Positions 9,981 to 24,119 of a DNA stretch of 64,000 nt are shown in pieces. Origin of the DNA: Chirona hameri (lineage: Eukaryota; Arthropoda; Thecostraca; Balanomorpha; Balanidae); assembly GCA_036785665.1 (NCBI GenBank), contig JAXIVJ010001988.1:1-64000 (forward strand), read 5' to 3'. Position numbers and translations under genes: made by a program. How positions within the stretch are numbered: position 1 is the first letter of the stretch; each line of letters starts with the position of its first letter. The notes below the pieces were generated by a model, which did no database searches, was not told the DNA's origin, and saw only the letters and a program-made list of their open reading frames with translations.

Positions 9981-12900
9981 ACGTAAAGCCCGGCCCCGGG
10001 CCAGGCCGGCCTGTGACGTGTGGAACACACTATACTGGGCAGGCCTGTGACGTGTGGTACACACTACACTGGGCAGGTCTGTGACGTGTGGGACACACTA
10101 TACTGGGTACCAGGCATGCCTGTGACGTGTGGTACACACTATACTGGGCACCAGGCAGGCCTGTGACGTGTGGAACACACTATACTGGGCAGGCCTGTGA
10201 CGTGTGGAACACACTATACTGGGCAGGCCTGTGACGTGTGGTACACACTATACTGGGCAGGCCTGTGACGTGTGGGACACACTATACTGGGCAGGCCTGT
10301 GACGTGTGGTACACACTATACTGGGCAGGCCTGTGACGTGTGGTACACACTATACTGGGCAGGCCTGTGACGTGTGGGACACACTATACTGGGCAGGCCT
10401 GTGACGTGTGGGACACACTATACTGGGTACCAGGCAGGCCTGTGACGTGTGGTACACACTATACTGGGCAGGCCTGTGACGTGTGGGACACACTATACTG
10501 GGCAGGCCTGTGACGTGTGGTACACACTATACTGGGCAGGCATGTGATGTGTGGTACATACTATACTGGGCACCAGGCAGGCCTGTGACGTGTGGTACAC
10601 ACTATACTGGGCACCAGACAGGCCTGTGACGTGTGGTACACACTATACTGGGCAGGCCTGTGACGTGTGGTACACACTATACTGGACACCAGGCAGGCAT
10701 GTGACGTGTGGGACACACTATACTGGGTACCAGGCAGGCCTGTGACGTGTGGTACACACTATACTGGGCACCAGGCAGGCCTGTGACGTGTGGTACACAC
10801 TATACTGGGCACCATGCAGGCATGTGACGTGTGGGACACACTATACTGGGTACCAGGCAGGCCTGTGACGTGTGGTACACACTATACTGGGCAGGCCTGT
10901 GACGTGTGGTACACACTATACTGGGCAGGCCTGTGACGTGTGGTACACACTATACTGTGCAGGCATGTGACGTGTGGTACACACTATACTGGGCAGGCTT
11001 GTGACGCGTGGAACACACTATACTGGGCAGGCATGTGACGTGTGGTACACACTATACTGGGAAGGCCTGTGACGTGTGGAACACACTATACTGGACAGGC
11101 CTGTGACGTGTGGTACACACTATACTGGGCAGGCCTGTGACGTGTGGTACACACTATACTGGGCAGGCCTGTGACGTGTGGTACACACTATACTGAGCAC
11201 CATCCAGGCCTGTGACGTGTGGTACACACTATACTGGACAGGCATGTGACGTGTGGTACACACTATACTGGACAGGCCTGTGACGTGTGGTACACACTAT
11301 ACTGGACAGGCCTGTGACGTGTGGTACACACTATACTGGGCACCAGGCAGGCATGTGACGTGTGGTACACACTATACTGGGCACCAGGCAGGCATGTGAC
11401 GTGTGGTACACACTATACTGGGCCGGCCGGTGTCGTGTGGTACACACTATACTGGACAGGCCTCTGACGTGTGGTACACACTATACTGGGCAGGCCTGTG
11501 ACGTGTGGTACACACTATACTGGGAAGGCATGTGACGTGTGGTACACATTATACTGGACAGGCCTGTGACGTGTGGTACACACTATACTGGGCAGGCCTG
11601 GGACGTGTGGTACACACTATACTGGGCAGGTCTGTGACGTGTGGAACACACTATACTGGGCAGGCCTGTGATGTGTGGTACACACTATACTGAGCACCAT
11701 CCAGGCCTGTGACGTGTGGTACACACTATACTGAGCACCATCCAGGCCTGTGACGTGTGGTACACACTATACTGGGCACCAGGCAGGCTTGTGACGCGTG
11801 GAACACACTATACTGGGCAGGCATGTGACGTGTGGTACACACTATACTGGGCAGGCCTGTGACGTGTGGTATACACTATACTGAGCACCATCCAGGCCTG
11901 TGACGTGTGGTACACACTATACTGAGCACCATCCAGGCCTGTGACGTGTGGTACACACTATACTGGACAGGCATGTGACGTGTGGTACACACTATACTGG
12001 GAACCAGGCAGGCCTGTGACGTGTGGTACACACTATACTGGGCACCAGGCCGGCCGGTATCGCGTGGTACACACTATACTGGACAGGCCTCTGACGTGTG
12101 GTACACACTATACTGGGCAGGCCTGTGACGTGTGGTACACACTATACTGGGCAGGCCTGTGACGTGTGGAACACACTATACTGGGAAGGCCTGTGATGTG
12201 TGGTACACACTATACTGATCACCATCCAGGCCTGTGACGTGTGGTACACACTATACTGGACACCAGGCAGGCCTGTGACGCGTGGAACACACTATACTGG
12301 GCAGGCCTGTGACGTGTGGTACACACTTTACTGGGCAGGCCTGTGACGTGTGGTACACACTATACTGGGCAGGCCTGTGACGTGTGGTACACACTATACT
12401 GGGCACCAGGCAGGCATGTGACGTGTGGTACACACTATACTGGGCACCAAGCAGGCCTGTGACGCGTGGTACACACTATACTGGGTACCAGGCAGGCCTG
12501 TGACGTGTGGTACACACTATACTGGACACCAGGCAGGCCTGTGACGCGTGGTACACACTATACTGGGTACCAGGCAGGCCTGTGACGTGTGGTACACACT
12601 ATACTGGGCAGGCCTGTGACGTGTGGTACACACTATACTGGGCACCAGACAGGCCTGTGACGCGTGGAACACACTATACTGGGCAGGCCTGTGACGTGTG
12701 GTACACACTATACTGGGCAGGCATGTGACGTGTGGAACACACTATACTGGACAGGCCTGTGACGTGTGGTACACACTATACTGGGCAGGCCTGTGACGTG
12801 TGGTACACACTATACTGGGCAGACCTGTGACGCGTGGTACACACTATACTGGGCAGGCCTGTGACGTGTGGTACACACTATACTGAACACCATCCAGGCC

Positions 12901-15900
12901 TGTGACGTGTGGTACACACTATACTGTGCAGGCCTGTGATGTGTGGTACACATCTGGGCACCAGGCAGGACTGTGACGCGTGGAACACACTATACTGGGC
13001 AGGCCTGTGACGTGTCGTACACACTATACTGGGCACCAGGCAGGCATGTGACGTGTGGTACACACTATACTGGGCAGGCATGTGACGTGTGGTACACACT
13101 ATACTGGGCACCATCCAGGCCTGTGACGTGTGGTACACACTATACTGTGCAGGCCTGTGACGTGTGGTACACACTATACTGGGCAGGCCTGTGACATGTG
13201 GTACACACTATACTGGGATGGCCTGTGACGTGTGGTACACACTATACTGGGCAGGCCTGTGACGTGTGGTACACACTATACTGGGCAGGCCTGTGACGTG
13301 TGGTACACACTATACTGGACAGGCATGTGACGTGTGGTACACACTATACTGGGCAGGCCTGTGACGTGTGGTACACACTACACTGGGAACCAGGCAGGCC
13401 TGTGACGTGTGCTACACACTATACTGGGCAGGTCTGTGACGTGTGGTACACACTATACTGGACAGGCCTGTGACGTGTGGTACACACTATACTGGGAAGG
13501 CATGTGACGTGTGGTACACATTATACTGGGCAGGCCTGTGACGCGTGGTACACACTATACTGAGCACCAGGCAGGCCTGTGACGTGTGGTATACACTATA
13601 CTGAGCACCATCCAGGCCTGTGACGTGTGGTACACACTATACTGGGCACCATCCAGGCCTGTGACGTGTGGTACACACTATACTGGGATGGCCTGTGACG
13701 TGTGGTACACACTATACTGGGCACCATCCAGGCCTGTGACGTGTGGTACACACTATACTGGGATGGCCTGTGACGTGTGGTACACACTATACTGGGCACC
13801 AGGCAGGCTTGTGACGCGTTGAACACACTATACTGGGCAGACCTGTGACGTGTGGTACACATTATACTGGGCAGGCCTGTGACGTGTGGTACACACTATA
13901 CTGCGCAGGCCTGTGACGCGTGGTACACACTATACTGGGCACCAACCGGGCCTGTACACACTATACTGAGCACCAGGCAGGCCTGTGACGCGTGGAACAC
14001 ACTATACTGGGCAGGCCTGTGACGCGTGGTACATCTTATACTGGGCACCAGGCAGGCCTGTGACGTGTGGTGCACACTATACTGGGCAGGCCTGTGACGT
14101 GTGGTACACACTATACTGGGCAGGCCTGTGACGTGTGGTACACACTATACTGGGCATGCCTGTGACGTGTGGTACACACTATACTGAACAGGCCTGTGAC
14201 GTGTGGTACACACTATACTGGCCAGGCCTGTAACGTGTGGTACACACTATACTGAGCACCAGGCAGGCCTGTGACGCGTGGAACACACTATACTGGGCAG
14301 GCCTGTGACGCGTGGTACATCTTATACTGGGCACCAGGCAGGCCTGTGACGTGTGGTGCACACTATACTGGGCAGGCCTGTGACGTGTGGTACACACTAT
14401 ACTGGGCAGGCCTGTGACGTGTGGTACACACTATACTGGGCATGCCTGTGACGTGTGGTACACACTATACTGAACAGGCCTGTGACGTGTGGTACACACT
14501 ATACTGAACAGGCATGTGACGTGTGGTACACACTATACTGGGCACCAGGCATGCCTATGACGTGTGGTGCACACTAGCAGGCCTGTGGCATGTGGTACAC
14601 ACTATACTTGGCAGGCCTGTGACGTGTGGTACACACTATACTGGGCAGGCCTGTGACGTGTGGTACACACTATACTGGACAGGCCTGTGACGTGTGGTAC
14701 AAACTATACTCGGCAGGCCTGTGACGCGTGGTACACACTATACTGGGCACCAGGCAGGCCTGTGACGTGTGGAACACACTATACTGGGCAGGTCTGTGAC
14801 GTGTGGTACAAACTATACTCGGCAGGCCTGTGACGCGTGGTACACACTATACTGGGCACCAGGCAGGCCTGTGACGTGTGGAACACACTATACTGGGCAG
14901 GCCTGTGACGTGTGGTACACACTATACTGAACAGGCATGTGACGCGTGGAACACACTATACTGGGCAGGCATGTGACGTGTGGTACACACTATACTGAGC
15001 ACCAGGCAGGCCTGTGACGTGTGGTACACACTATACTGGGAACCAGGCAAGCCTGTGACGCGTGGAACACACTATACTGGGCAGGCCTGTGACGTGTGGT
15101 ACACACTATACTGAGCACCATCCAGGCCTGTGACGTGTGGTACACACTATACTGGGATGGCCTGTGACGTGTGGTACACACTATACTGGGCACCAGGCCG
15201 GCCGGTATCGCGTGGTACACACTATACTGGACAGGCCTCTGACGTGTGGTACACACTATACTGGGCAGGCCTGTGACGTGTGGAACACACTATACTGGGA
15301 AGGCCTGTGACGTGTGGTACACACTATACTGGGCAGGCCTGTGACGTGTGGAACACACTATACTGGGAAGGCCTGTGACGTGTGGTACACACTTTACTGG
15401 GCAGGCCTGTGACGTGTGGAACACACTATACTGGGAAGGCCTGTGATGTGTGGTACACACTATACTGAGCACCATCCAGGCCTGTGACGTGTGGTACACA
15501 CTATACTGGGCAGGCCTGTGACGTGTGGTATACACTATACTGGACACCAGGCAGGCCTGTGACGCGTGGAACACACTATACTGGGCAGGCCTGTGACGTG
15601 TGGTACACACTTTACTGGGCAGGCCTGTGACGTGTGGTACACACTATACTGGGCAGGCATGTGACGTGTGGTACACACTATACTGGGCAGGCCTGTGACG
15701 TGTGGTACACACTATACTGGACAGGCCTGTGACGTGTGGTACACACTATACTGGGCACCAGGCAGGCATGTGACGTGTGGTACACACTATACTGGGCACC
15801 AAGCAGGCCTGTGACGTGTGGTACACACTATACTGGGCAGGCCTGTGACGTGTGGAACACACTATACTGGGCAGGCCTGTGACGTGTGGTACACACTATA

Positions 15901-15968
15901 CTGGGCAGGCATGTGACGTGTGGAACACACTATACTGGACAGGCCTGTGACGTGTGGTACACACTATA

Positions 15969-16950
15969 CTGAACACCATCCAGGCCTGTGACGTGTGGTA
16001 CACACTATACTGTGCAGGCCTGTGATGTGTGGTACACATCTGGGCACCAGGCAGGACTGTGACGCGTGGAACACACTATACTGGGCAGGCCTGTGACGTG
16101 TCGTACACACTATACTGGGCACCAGGCAGGCCTGTGACGTGTGGTACACACTATACTGGGCAGGCCTGTGACATGTGGTACACACTATACTGGGCAGGCC
16201 TGTGACGTGTGGTACACACTATACTGGACAGGCATGTGACGTGTGGTACACACTATACTGGGCAGGCCTGTGACGTGTGGTACACACTATACTGGACAGG
16301 CCTGTGACGTGTGGTACACACTATACTGGGCAGGCCTGTGACGTGTGGTACACACTATACTGGGAAGGCCTGTGACGTGTGGTACACACTATACTGGGCA
16401 CCAGGCATGCCTGTGACGTGTGGTACACACTATACTGGGATGGCCTGTGACGTGTGGTACACACTATACTGGGCACCAGGCAGGCTTGTGACGCGTTGAA
16501 CACACTATACTGGGCAGACCTGTGACGTGTGGTACAAACTATACTCGGCAGGCCTGTGACGTGTGGGACACACTATACTGGGTACCAGGCATGCCTGTGA
16601 CGTGTGGTACCCACTATACTGCGCAGGCCTGTGACGCGTGGTACACACTATACTGGGCACCAACCGGGCCTGTACACACTATACTGAGCACCAGGCAGGC
16701 CTGTGACGCGTGGAACACACTATACTGGGCAGGCCTGTGACGCGTGGTACATCTTATACTGGGCACCAGGCAGGCCTGTGACGTGTGGTGCACACTATAC
16801 TGGGCAGGCCTGTGACGTGTGGTACACACTATACTGGGCAGGCCTGTGACGTGTGGTACACACTATACTGGGCACCAGGCATGCCTATGACGTGTGGTGC
16901 ACACTAGCAGGCCTGTGGCATGTGGTACACACTATACTTGGCAGGCCTGT
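15969..16950. repeat. Segmental duplicate inside the large satellite
   Basis: Rare variants recur in the same order as in 12883-14620: a shortened unit with TGGTACACATCTGGG (12940s and 16030s), GACGCGTTGAAC (13811 and ~16490), CACCAACCGGGCCTG (13940s and 16660s) and ATGCCTATGACG (14551 and 16881). The offset falls from about 3.09 kb to 2.33 kb along the copy, so it has lost about 0.75 kb through internal deletions. Confidence 0.75.
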
Positions 16951-17605
16951 GACGTGTGGTACACACTATACTGGGCAGGCCTGTGACGTGTGGTACACAC
17001 TATACTGGGCAGGCCTGTGACGTGTGGTACACACTATACTGGGCAGGCCTGTGATGTGTGGTACATACTATACTGGGCACTGGGCAGGCCTGTGACGTGT
17101 GGTACACACTATACTGGGCAGGCCTGTGATGTGTATGACACACTATACTGGGCACCAGGCATGTATGTGACGTGTGGTGCACATTATACTGGGCACCAGG
17201 CAGGCCTGTGACGTGTGGTACAAACTATACTCGGCAGGCCTGTGACGTGTGGTACACACTATACTGGACAGGCCTGTGACGTGTGGTACAAACTATACTC
17301 GGCAGGCCTGTGACGCGTGGTACACACTATACTGGGCACCAGGCAGGCCTGTGACGTGTGGAACACACTATACTGGGCAGGTCTGTGACGTGTGGTACAA
17401 ACTATACTCGGCAGGCCTGTGACGCGTGGTACACACTATACTGGGCACCAGGCAGGCCTGTGACGTGTGGAACACACTATACTGGGCAGGTCTGTGACGT
17501 GTGGAACACACTATACTGGGCAGGCCTGTGACGTGTCGTACACACTATACTGGGCACCAAGCATGCCTGTGACGTGTGGTACACACTATACTGGACAGGC
17601 CTGTG

Positions 17606-18055
17606 ACGTGTGGTACACACTATGCTGGGCACCAGGCAGGCCTGTGACGTGTGGTACACACTATACTGGGTACCAGGCAGGCCTGTGACGTGTGGAACAC
17701 ACTATACTGGGCAGGCCTGTGACGCGTGGTACACACTATACTGGGCACCAGCGAGGCCTGTGACGTGTGGTACACACTATACTGGACAGGCCTGTGACGT
17801 GTGGTACACACTATACTGGGCAGGCCTGTGACGTGTGGTACACACTATGCTGGGCACCAGGCAGGCCTGTGACGTGTGGTACACACTATACTGGGTACCA
17901 GGCAGGCCTGTGACGTGTGGAACACACTATACTGGGCAGGCCTGTGACGCGTGGTACACACTATACTGGGCACCAGCGAGGCCTGTGACGTGTGGTACAC
18001 ACTATACTGGACAGGCCTGTGACGTGTGGTACACACTATACTGGGCAGGCCTGTG
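17606..18055. repeat. 225-bp higher-order repeat, two adjacent copies
   Basis: Six basic units (three of 34 bp and three of 41 bp, total 225 bp) are repeated without visible differences, including the rare GCTGGGCACC and CACCAGCGAGG variants. It is the clearest recent higher-order duplication in the satellite. Confidence 0.8.
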
Positions 18056-21000
18056 ACGTGTGGTACACACTATACTGAGCACCAGGCAGGCCTGTGACGT
18101 GTGGTACACACTATACTGGACAGGCCTGTGACGTGTGGTGTGCACTATACTAGGCACCAGGCATGCCTGTGACGTGTGGTACACACTATACTGGGTACCA
18201 GGCAGGCCTGTGACGTGTGGAACACACTATACTGGGCAGGCCTGTGACGTGTGGTACACACTATACTGGATACCAGGCAGGCCTGTGACGTGTGGAACAC
18301 ACTATACTGGGCAGGCCTGTGACGTGTGGTACACACTATACTGGGTACCAGGCAGGCCTGTGACGTGTGGTACACACTATACTGGGCAGGCATGTGACGT
18401 GTGGTACACACTATACTGGGCAGGCCTGTGACGTGTGGCACACACTATACTGGGCAGGCCTGTGACGTGTGGAACACACTATACTGTGCAGGCCTGTGAC
18501 GTGTGGTACACACTATACTGGGCAGGCCTTTGACGTGTGGTACACACTATACTGGGCAGGCCTGTGACGTGTGGTACACACTATACTGGGCAGGCCTGTG
18601 ACGTGTGGGACACACTACATATACTGGGTACCAGGCATGCCTGTGACGTGTGGTACACACTATACTGGACAGGCCTGTGACGTGTGGTACAAACTATACT
18701 CGGCAGGCCTGTGACGCGTGGTACACACTATACTGGGCACCAGGCAGGCCTGTGACGTGTGGAACACACTATACTGGGCAGGTCTGTGACGTGTGGTACA
18801 AACTATACTCGGCAGGCCTGTGACGCGTGGTACACACTATACTGGGCACCAGGCAGGCCTGTGACGTGTGGTACACATTATACTGGGCACCAAGCATGCC
18901 TGTGACGTGTGGTACACACTATACTGGACAGGCATGTGACGTGTGGAACACACTATACTGGGAACCAGGCAGGCCTGTGACGTGTGGTACACACTATACT
19001 GGGTACTAGGCAGGCCTGTGACGTGTGGAACACACTATACTGGGCAGGCCTGTGACGCGTGGTACACACTATACTGGGAACCAGGCAGGCCTGTGACGTG
19101 TGGTATACACTATACTGGGCACCAGCGAGGCCTGTGACGTGTGGTACACACTATACTGGGCAGGCATGTGACGTGTGGTACACACTATACTGGACAGGCC
19201 TGTGACGTGTGGTACACACTATACTGGGTACCAGGCATGCCTGTGACGCGTGGTACACACTATACTGGGCACCAGCGAGGCCTGTGACGTGTGGTACACA
19301 CTATACTGGGCAGGCATGTGACGTGTGGTACACACTATACTGGACAGGCCTGTGACGTGTGGTACACACTATACTGGGTACCAGGCATGCCTGTGACGTG
19401 TGGTACACACTATACTGGACAGGCCTGTGACGTGTGGTACACACTATACTGGGCAGGCCTGTGACGTGTGGTACACACTATACTGGGCAGGCCTGTGACG
19501 TGTGGAACACACTATACTGGGCAGGCCTGTGACATGTGGGACAAACTATACTGGGCAGGCCTGTGACGTGTGGTACACACTATACTGGGCACCAGCGAGG
19601 CCTGTGACGTGTGGTACACACTATACTGGACAGGCCTGTGACGTGTGGTACACACTATACTGGGCAGGCATGTGACGTGTGGTACACACTATACTGGGCA
19701 GGCCTGTGACGTGTGGAACACACTATACTGGGCAGGCCTGTGACATGTGGGACACACTATACTGGGCAGGCCTGTGACGTGTGGTACACACTATACTGGG
19801 CACCAGCGAGGCCTGTGACGTGTGGTACACACTATACTGGACAGGCCTGTGACGTGTGGTACACACTATACTGGACAGGCCTGTGACGTGTGGTGTGCAC
19901 TATACTAGGCACCAGGCATGCCTGTGACGTGTGGTACACACTATACTGGACAGGCATGTGACGTGTGGTACACACTATGCTGGGCACCAGGCAGGCCTGT
20001 GACGTGTGGTACACACTATACTGGATACCAGGTAGGCCTGTGACGTGTGGAACACACTATACTGGGCAGGCCTGTGACGCGTGGTACACACTATACTGAG
20101 CACCAGGCAGGCCTGTGACGTGTGGTACACACTATACTGGGCACCAGGCAGGCCTGTGACGTGTGGTACACACTATACTGGGCAGGCCTGTGACGTGTGG
20201 TACACACTATACTGGGCAGGCCTGTGACGTGTGGTACACACTATACTGGGCAGGCCTGTGACGCGTGGTACACACTATACTGAGCACCAGGCAGGCCTGT
20301 GACGTGTGGTACACACTATACTGGGCACCAGGCAGGCCTGTGACTTGTGGAACACACTATACTGGGCAGGCCTGTGACGCGTGGTACACACTATACTGAG
20401 CACCAGGCAGGCCTGTGACGTGTGGTACACACTATACTGGGCACCAGGCAGGCCTGTGACTTGTGGAACACACTATACTGGGCAGGCCTGTGACGTGTGG
20501 CACACACTATACTTGGCAGGCCTGTGACGTGTGGTACACACTATACTGGCCAGGCCTGTGACGTGTGGTACACACTATAATGGGCAGGCCTGTGACGTGT
20601 GGTACACACTATACTGGGCAGGCCTGTGACGTGTGGGACACACTATACTGGGTACCAGGCATGCCTGTGACGCGTGGAACACACTATACTGGGCAGGCCT
20701 GTGACGTGTGGTACACACTATACTGGGCAGGCCTGTGACGTGTGGTACACACTATACTGGGCAGGCCTGTGACGCGTGGTACACACTATACTGGGTACCA
20801 GGCATGCCTGTGACGTGTGGTACACACTATACTGGGCATACCTGTGACGTGTGGGACACACTATACTGGGCACCAGGCAGGCCTGTGACGTGTGGTACAC
20901 ACTATACTGGGCATACCTGTGACGTGTGGGACACACTATACTGGGTACCAGGCATGCCTGTGACGTGTGGTACACACTATACTGGGCAGGCCTGTGACGT

Positions 21001-23320
21001 GTGGTACACACTATACTGAGCACCAGGCAGGCCTGTGACGTGTGGTACACACTATACTGGACAGGCCTGTGACGTGTGGTACACACTATACTGGGCAGGC
21101 CTGTGACGTGTGGTACACACTATACTGGGCAGGCCTGTGACGTGTGGTACACACTATACTGGGCAGGCCTGTGACGTGTGGTACACACTATACTGAGCAC
21201 CAGACAGGCCTGTGACGTGTGGTACACACTATACTGGGCAGGCCTGTGACGTGTGGGACACACTATACTGGGCAGGCCTGTGACGTGTGGTACACACTAT
21301 ACTGGGCAGGCCTGTGACGTGTGGTACACACTATACTGGGCAGGCCTGTGACGTGTGGTACACACTATACTGAGCACCAGACAGGCCTGTGACGTGTGGT
21401 ACACACTATACTGGGCAGGCCTGTGACGTGTGGGACACACTATACTGGGTACCAGGCATGCCTGTGACGTGTGGTACACACTATACTGGGCAGGCCTGTG
21501 ACGTGTGGTACACACTATACTGGGCATACCTGTGACGTGTGGGACACACTATACTGGGTACCAGGCATGCCTGTGACGTGTGGTACACACTATACTGGGC
21601 AGGCCTGTGACGTGTGGTACACACTATACTGGGCAGGCCTGTGACGTGTGGTACACACTATACTTGGCAGGCTTGTGACGTGTGGTACAAACTATACTGG
21701 GCAGGCCTGTGACGTGTGGTACACACTATACTGGGCACCAGACAGGCCTGCGACGTGTGGAACACACTATACTGGGCAGGCCTGTGACGTGTGGTACACA
21801 CTATACTGGGTACCAGGCATGCCTTTGACGTGTAGTACACACTATACTGGGCAGGCCTGTGACGTGTGGTACACACTATACTGGGCAGGCCTGTGACGTG
21901 TGGTACACACTATACTGGGCAGGCCTGTGACGTGTGGTACATACTATACTGGGCAGGCATGTGACGTGTGGTACACACTATGCTGGGCACCAGGCAGGCA
22001 TGTGACGTGTGGTACACACTATACTGGGCAGGCCTGCGACGTGTGGAACACACTATACTGGGCAGGCCTGTGACGTGTGGTACACACTATACTGGGCAGG
22101 CCTGTGACGTGTGGGACACACTACATATACTGGGTACCAGGCATGCCTGTGACGTGTGGTACACACTATACTGGGCAGGCCTGTGACATGTGGTACCACT
22201 ATACTAAGCACCAGGCAAGCCTGTGACGTGTGGTACGCACTATACTGGGCACCAGACAGGCCTGCGACGTGTGGAACACACTATACTGGGCAGGCCTGTG
22301 ACGTGTGGTACACACTATACTGGGCAGGCCTGTGACGTGTGGGACACACTACATATACTGGGTACCAGGCATGCCTGTGACGTGTGGGACACACTATACT
22401 GGGCAGGCCTGTGACGTGTGGAACACACTATACTGAGCACCATCCAGGCCTGTGACGTGTGGTACACACTATACTGGGCAGGCCTGTGACGTGTGGTACA
22501 CACTATACTGGGCACCAGGCAGGCCTGTGACGTGTGGTACACACTATACTGGGCAGGCCTGTGACGTGTGGTACACACTATACTGGGCACCATCCAGGCC
22601 TGTAACGTGTGGTACACACTATACTGAGCACCATCCAGGCCTGTGACGTGTGGTACACACTATACTGGGCAGGCCTGTGACGTGTGGGACACACTATACT
22701 GGGTACCAGGCATGCCTGTGACGTGTGGTACACACTATACTGGGCAGGCCTGTGACGTGTGGTACACACTATACTGGGCACCAGGCAGGCCTGTGACGTG
22801 TGGTACACACTATACTGGGCAGGCCTGTGACGTGTGGTACACACTATACTGAACAGGCCTGTGACGTGTGGTACACACTATACTGGACAGGCCTCTGACG
22901 TGTGGTACACATTATACTGGGCAGGCCTGTGACGTGTGGGACACACTACATATACTGGGTACCAGGCATGCCTGTGACGTGTGGTACACACTATACTCGG
23001 CAGGCCTGTGACGTGTGGTACACATTATACTGGGCACCAGGCAGGCCTGTGACGTGTGGTACACACTATACTGGGCAGGCCTGTGACGTGTGGTGCGCAC
23101 TATACTGGACACCAGGCAGGCCTGTGACGCGTGGAACACACTATACTGGGCAGGCCTGTGACGTGTGGTACACACTATACTGGGCAGGCCTGTGACGTGT
23201 GGTACACACTATACTGGGCAGGCCTGTGACGTGTGGTACACACTATACTGGACAGGCCTGTGATGTGTGGTACACACTATACTGGGCAGGCCTGTGACGT
23301 GTGGTGCGCACTGGGCAAGC

Positions 23321-23900
23321 CGTTGCCGCCACTTACCACTGCTAACCGGGCAGACACTAAAGGAAACCTACCCCCCCCCCCCCCCCTCCCATGGACAGTG
23401 TTCAAGGGACATGTGCGATGAGATCGGTGTGCGTACAGTGATGTAGCAACTAGCATAGCCACAGGCGACTAAGTATCGTTTATAAAATACGTAACTGAGT
23501 AGAAAGAACTGGATGAATATTATGTTTCGAGCATTCATATGATACAAAAATCGAGGAATTTATTAGCTTTCTACACAAAGCATAAAGTTGGAATTTTAGT
23601 ATAAATTCAGGTGACAGCGTGCGCGGTGTTTGCCCAGCAACTGACAAGGTGTGCGAGATGGCGTGACAGTTGTGGAGAATGCGACATTCTATTTTGGATG
23701 CCGGTACGGTATATGGTGAGGATTTCCGCGAACCTGTCGGCTACAGTGACAGGTCAAACACACAGAAAGCATCAAAGAAGATGGAGTGTAAAACCCGTAA
23801 TGCAAATATCCAACCAACGGAAAATAACGACCAGGAAACACACACAAACCAAATATAAGTATGATTGTCGAATAACTTTGTAAACGTAACGAAACATTGT
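23321..23900. other. Unassigned spacer after the satellite
   Basis: The satellite ends within a GCGCACTGGGCAAGCC junction. A C run lies near 23371-23388. No gene or RNA is recognised in the rest. Confidence 0.5.
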
Positions 23901-24119
23901 CATATGGGCGCAGGCCGGCAAGTAGCCAAGGGGGGGGGGGGGGCGACGGGTGCAGCCGCCCCCCCCCCCCCTGGAGGCCAGGAGGGCCCTTCTCGGCGCG
24001 CGAGGGGTGCGCCGAAAAGGGCCGACGAGACCGCGCGAAGCGCGGTATCATGAGCTCTTTACCACGCGAAGCGTGGTCTTTAGAGAGTTTAGAGCACTTT
24101 AGGGCCACCAGGGCCTTCT

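Larger units (their letters stand above)
10004..23320. repeat. Large ~13.3-kb satellite, mixed 34/41-bp units
   Basis: The basic unit contains GCCTGTGACGTGTGG, TACACACTATACTGGG and CAG (34 bp). A second class has 7 extra bases (CACCAGG or TACCAGG) and is 41 bp long. At an average near 36 bp this is roughly 360-370 units, an estimate from length and not a count. All units face the same way. Common variants are GGAACAC or GGGACAC for GGTACAC, GACGCG for GACGTG, and GAGCACCATCC. Open frames up to 122 codons on both strands arise because neither unit length is a multiple of three and the unit is poor in stops; no codon-like pattern is seen. Function is unknown; sequence homogenisation shows active unequal exchange. 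Confidence 0.95.

Noticed and set aside
9169..10084. Proline-rich frames of 170-293 codons
   Set aside because: Produced by the C-rich minisatellite on three frames; no signal peptide, domain or start context supports them.
10004..23320. CRISPR-like appearance of short regularly spaced repeats
   Set aside because: Units are contiguous with no unique spacers; the 7-bp length difference is repeated and not variable, and the context is eukaryotic.
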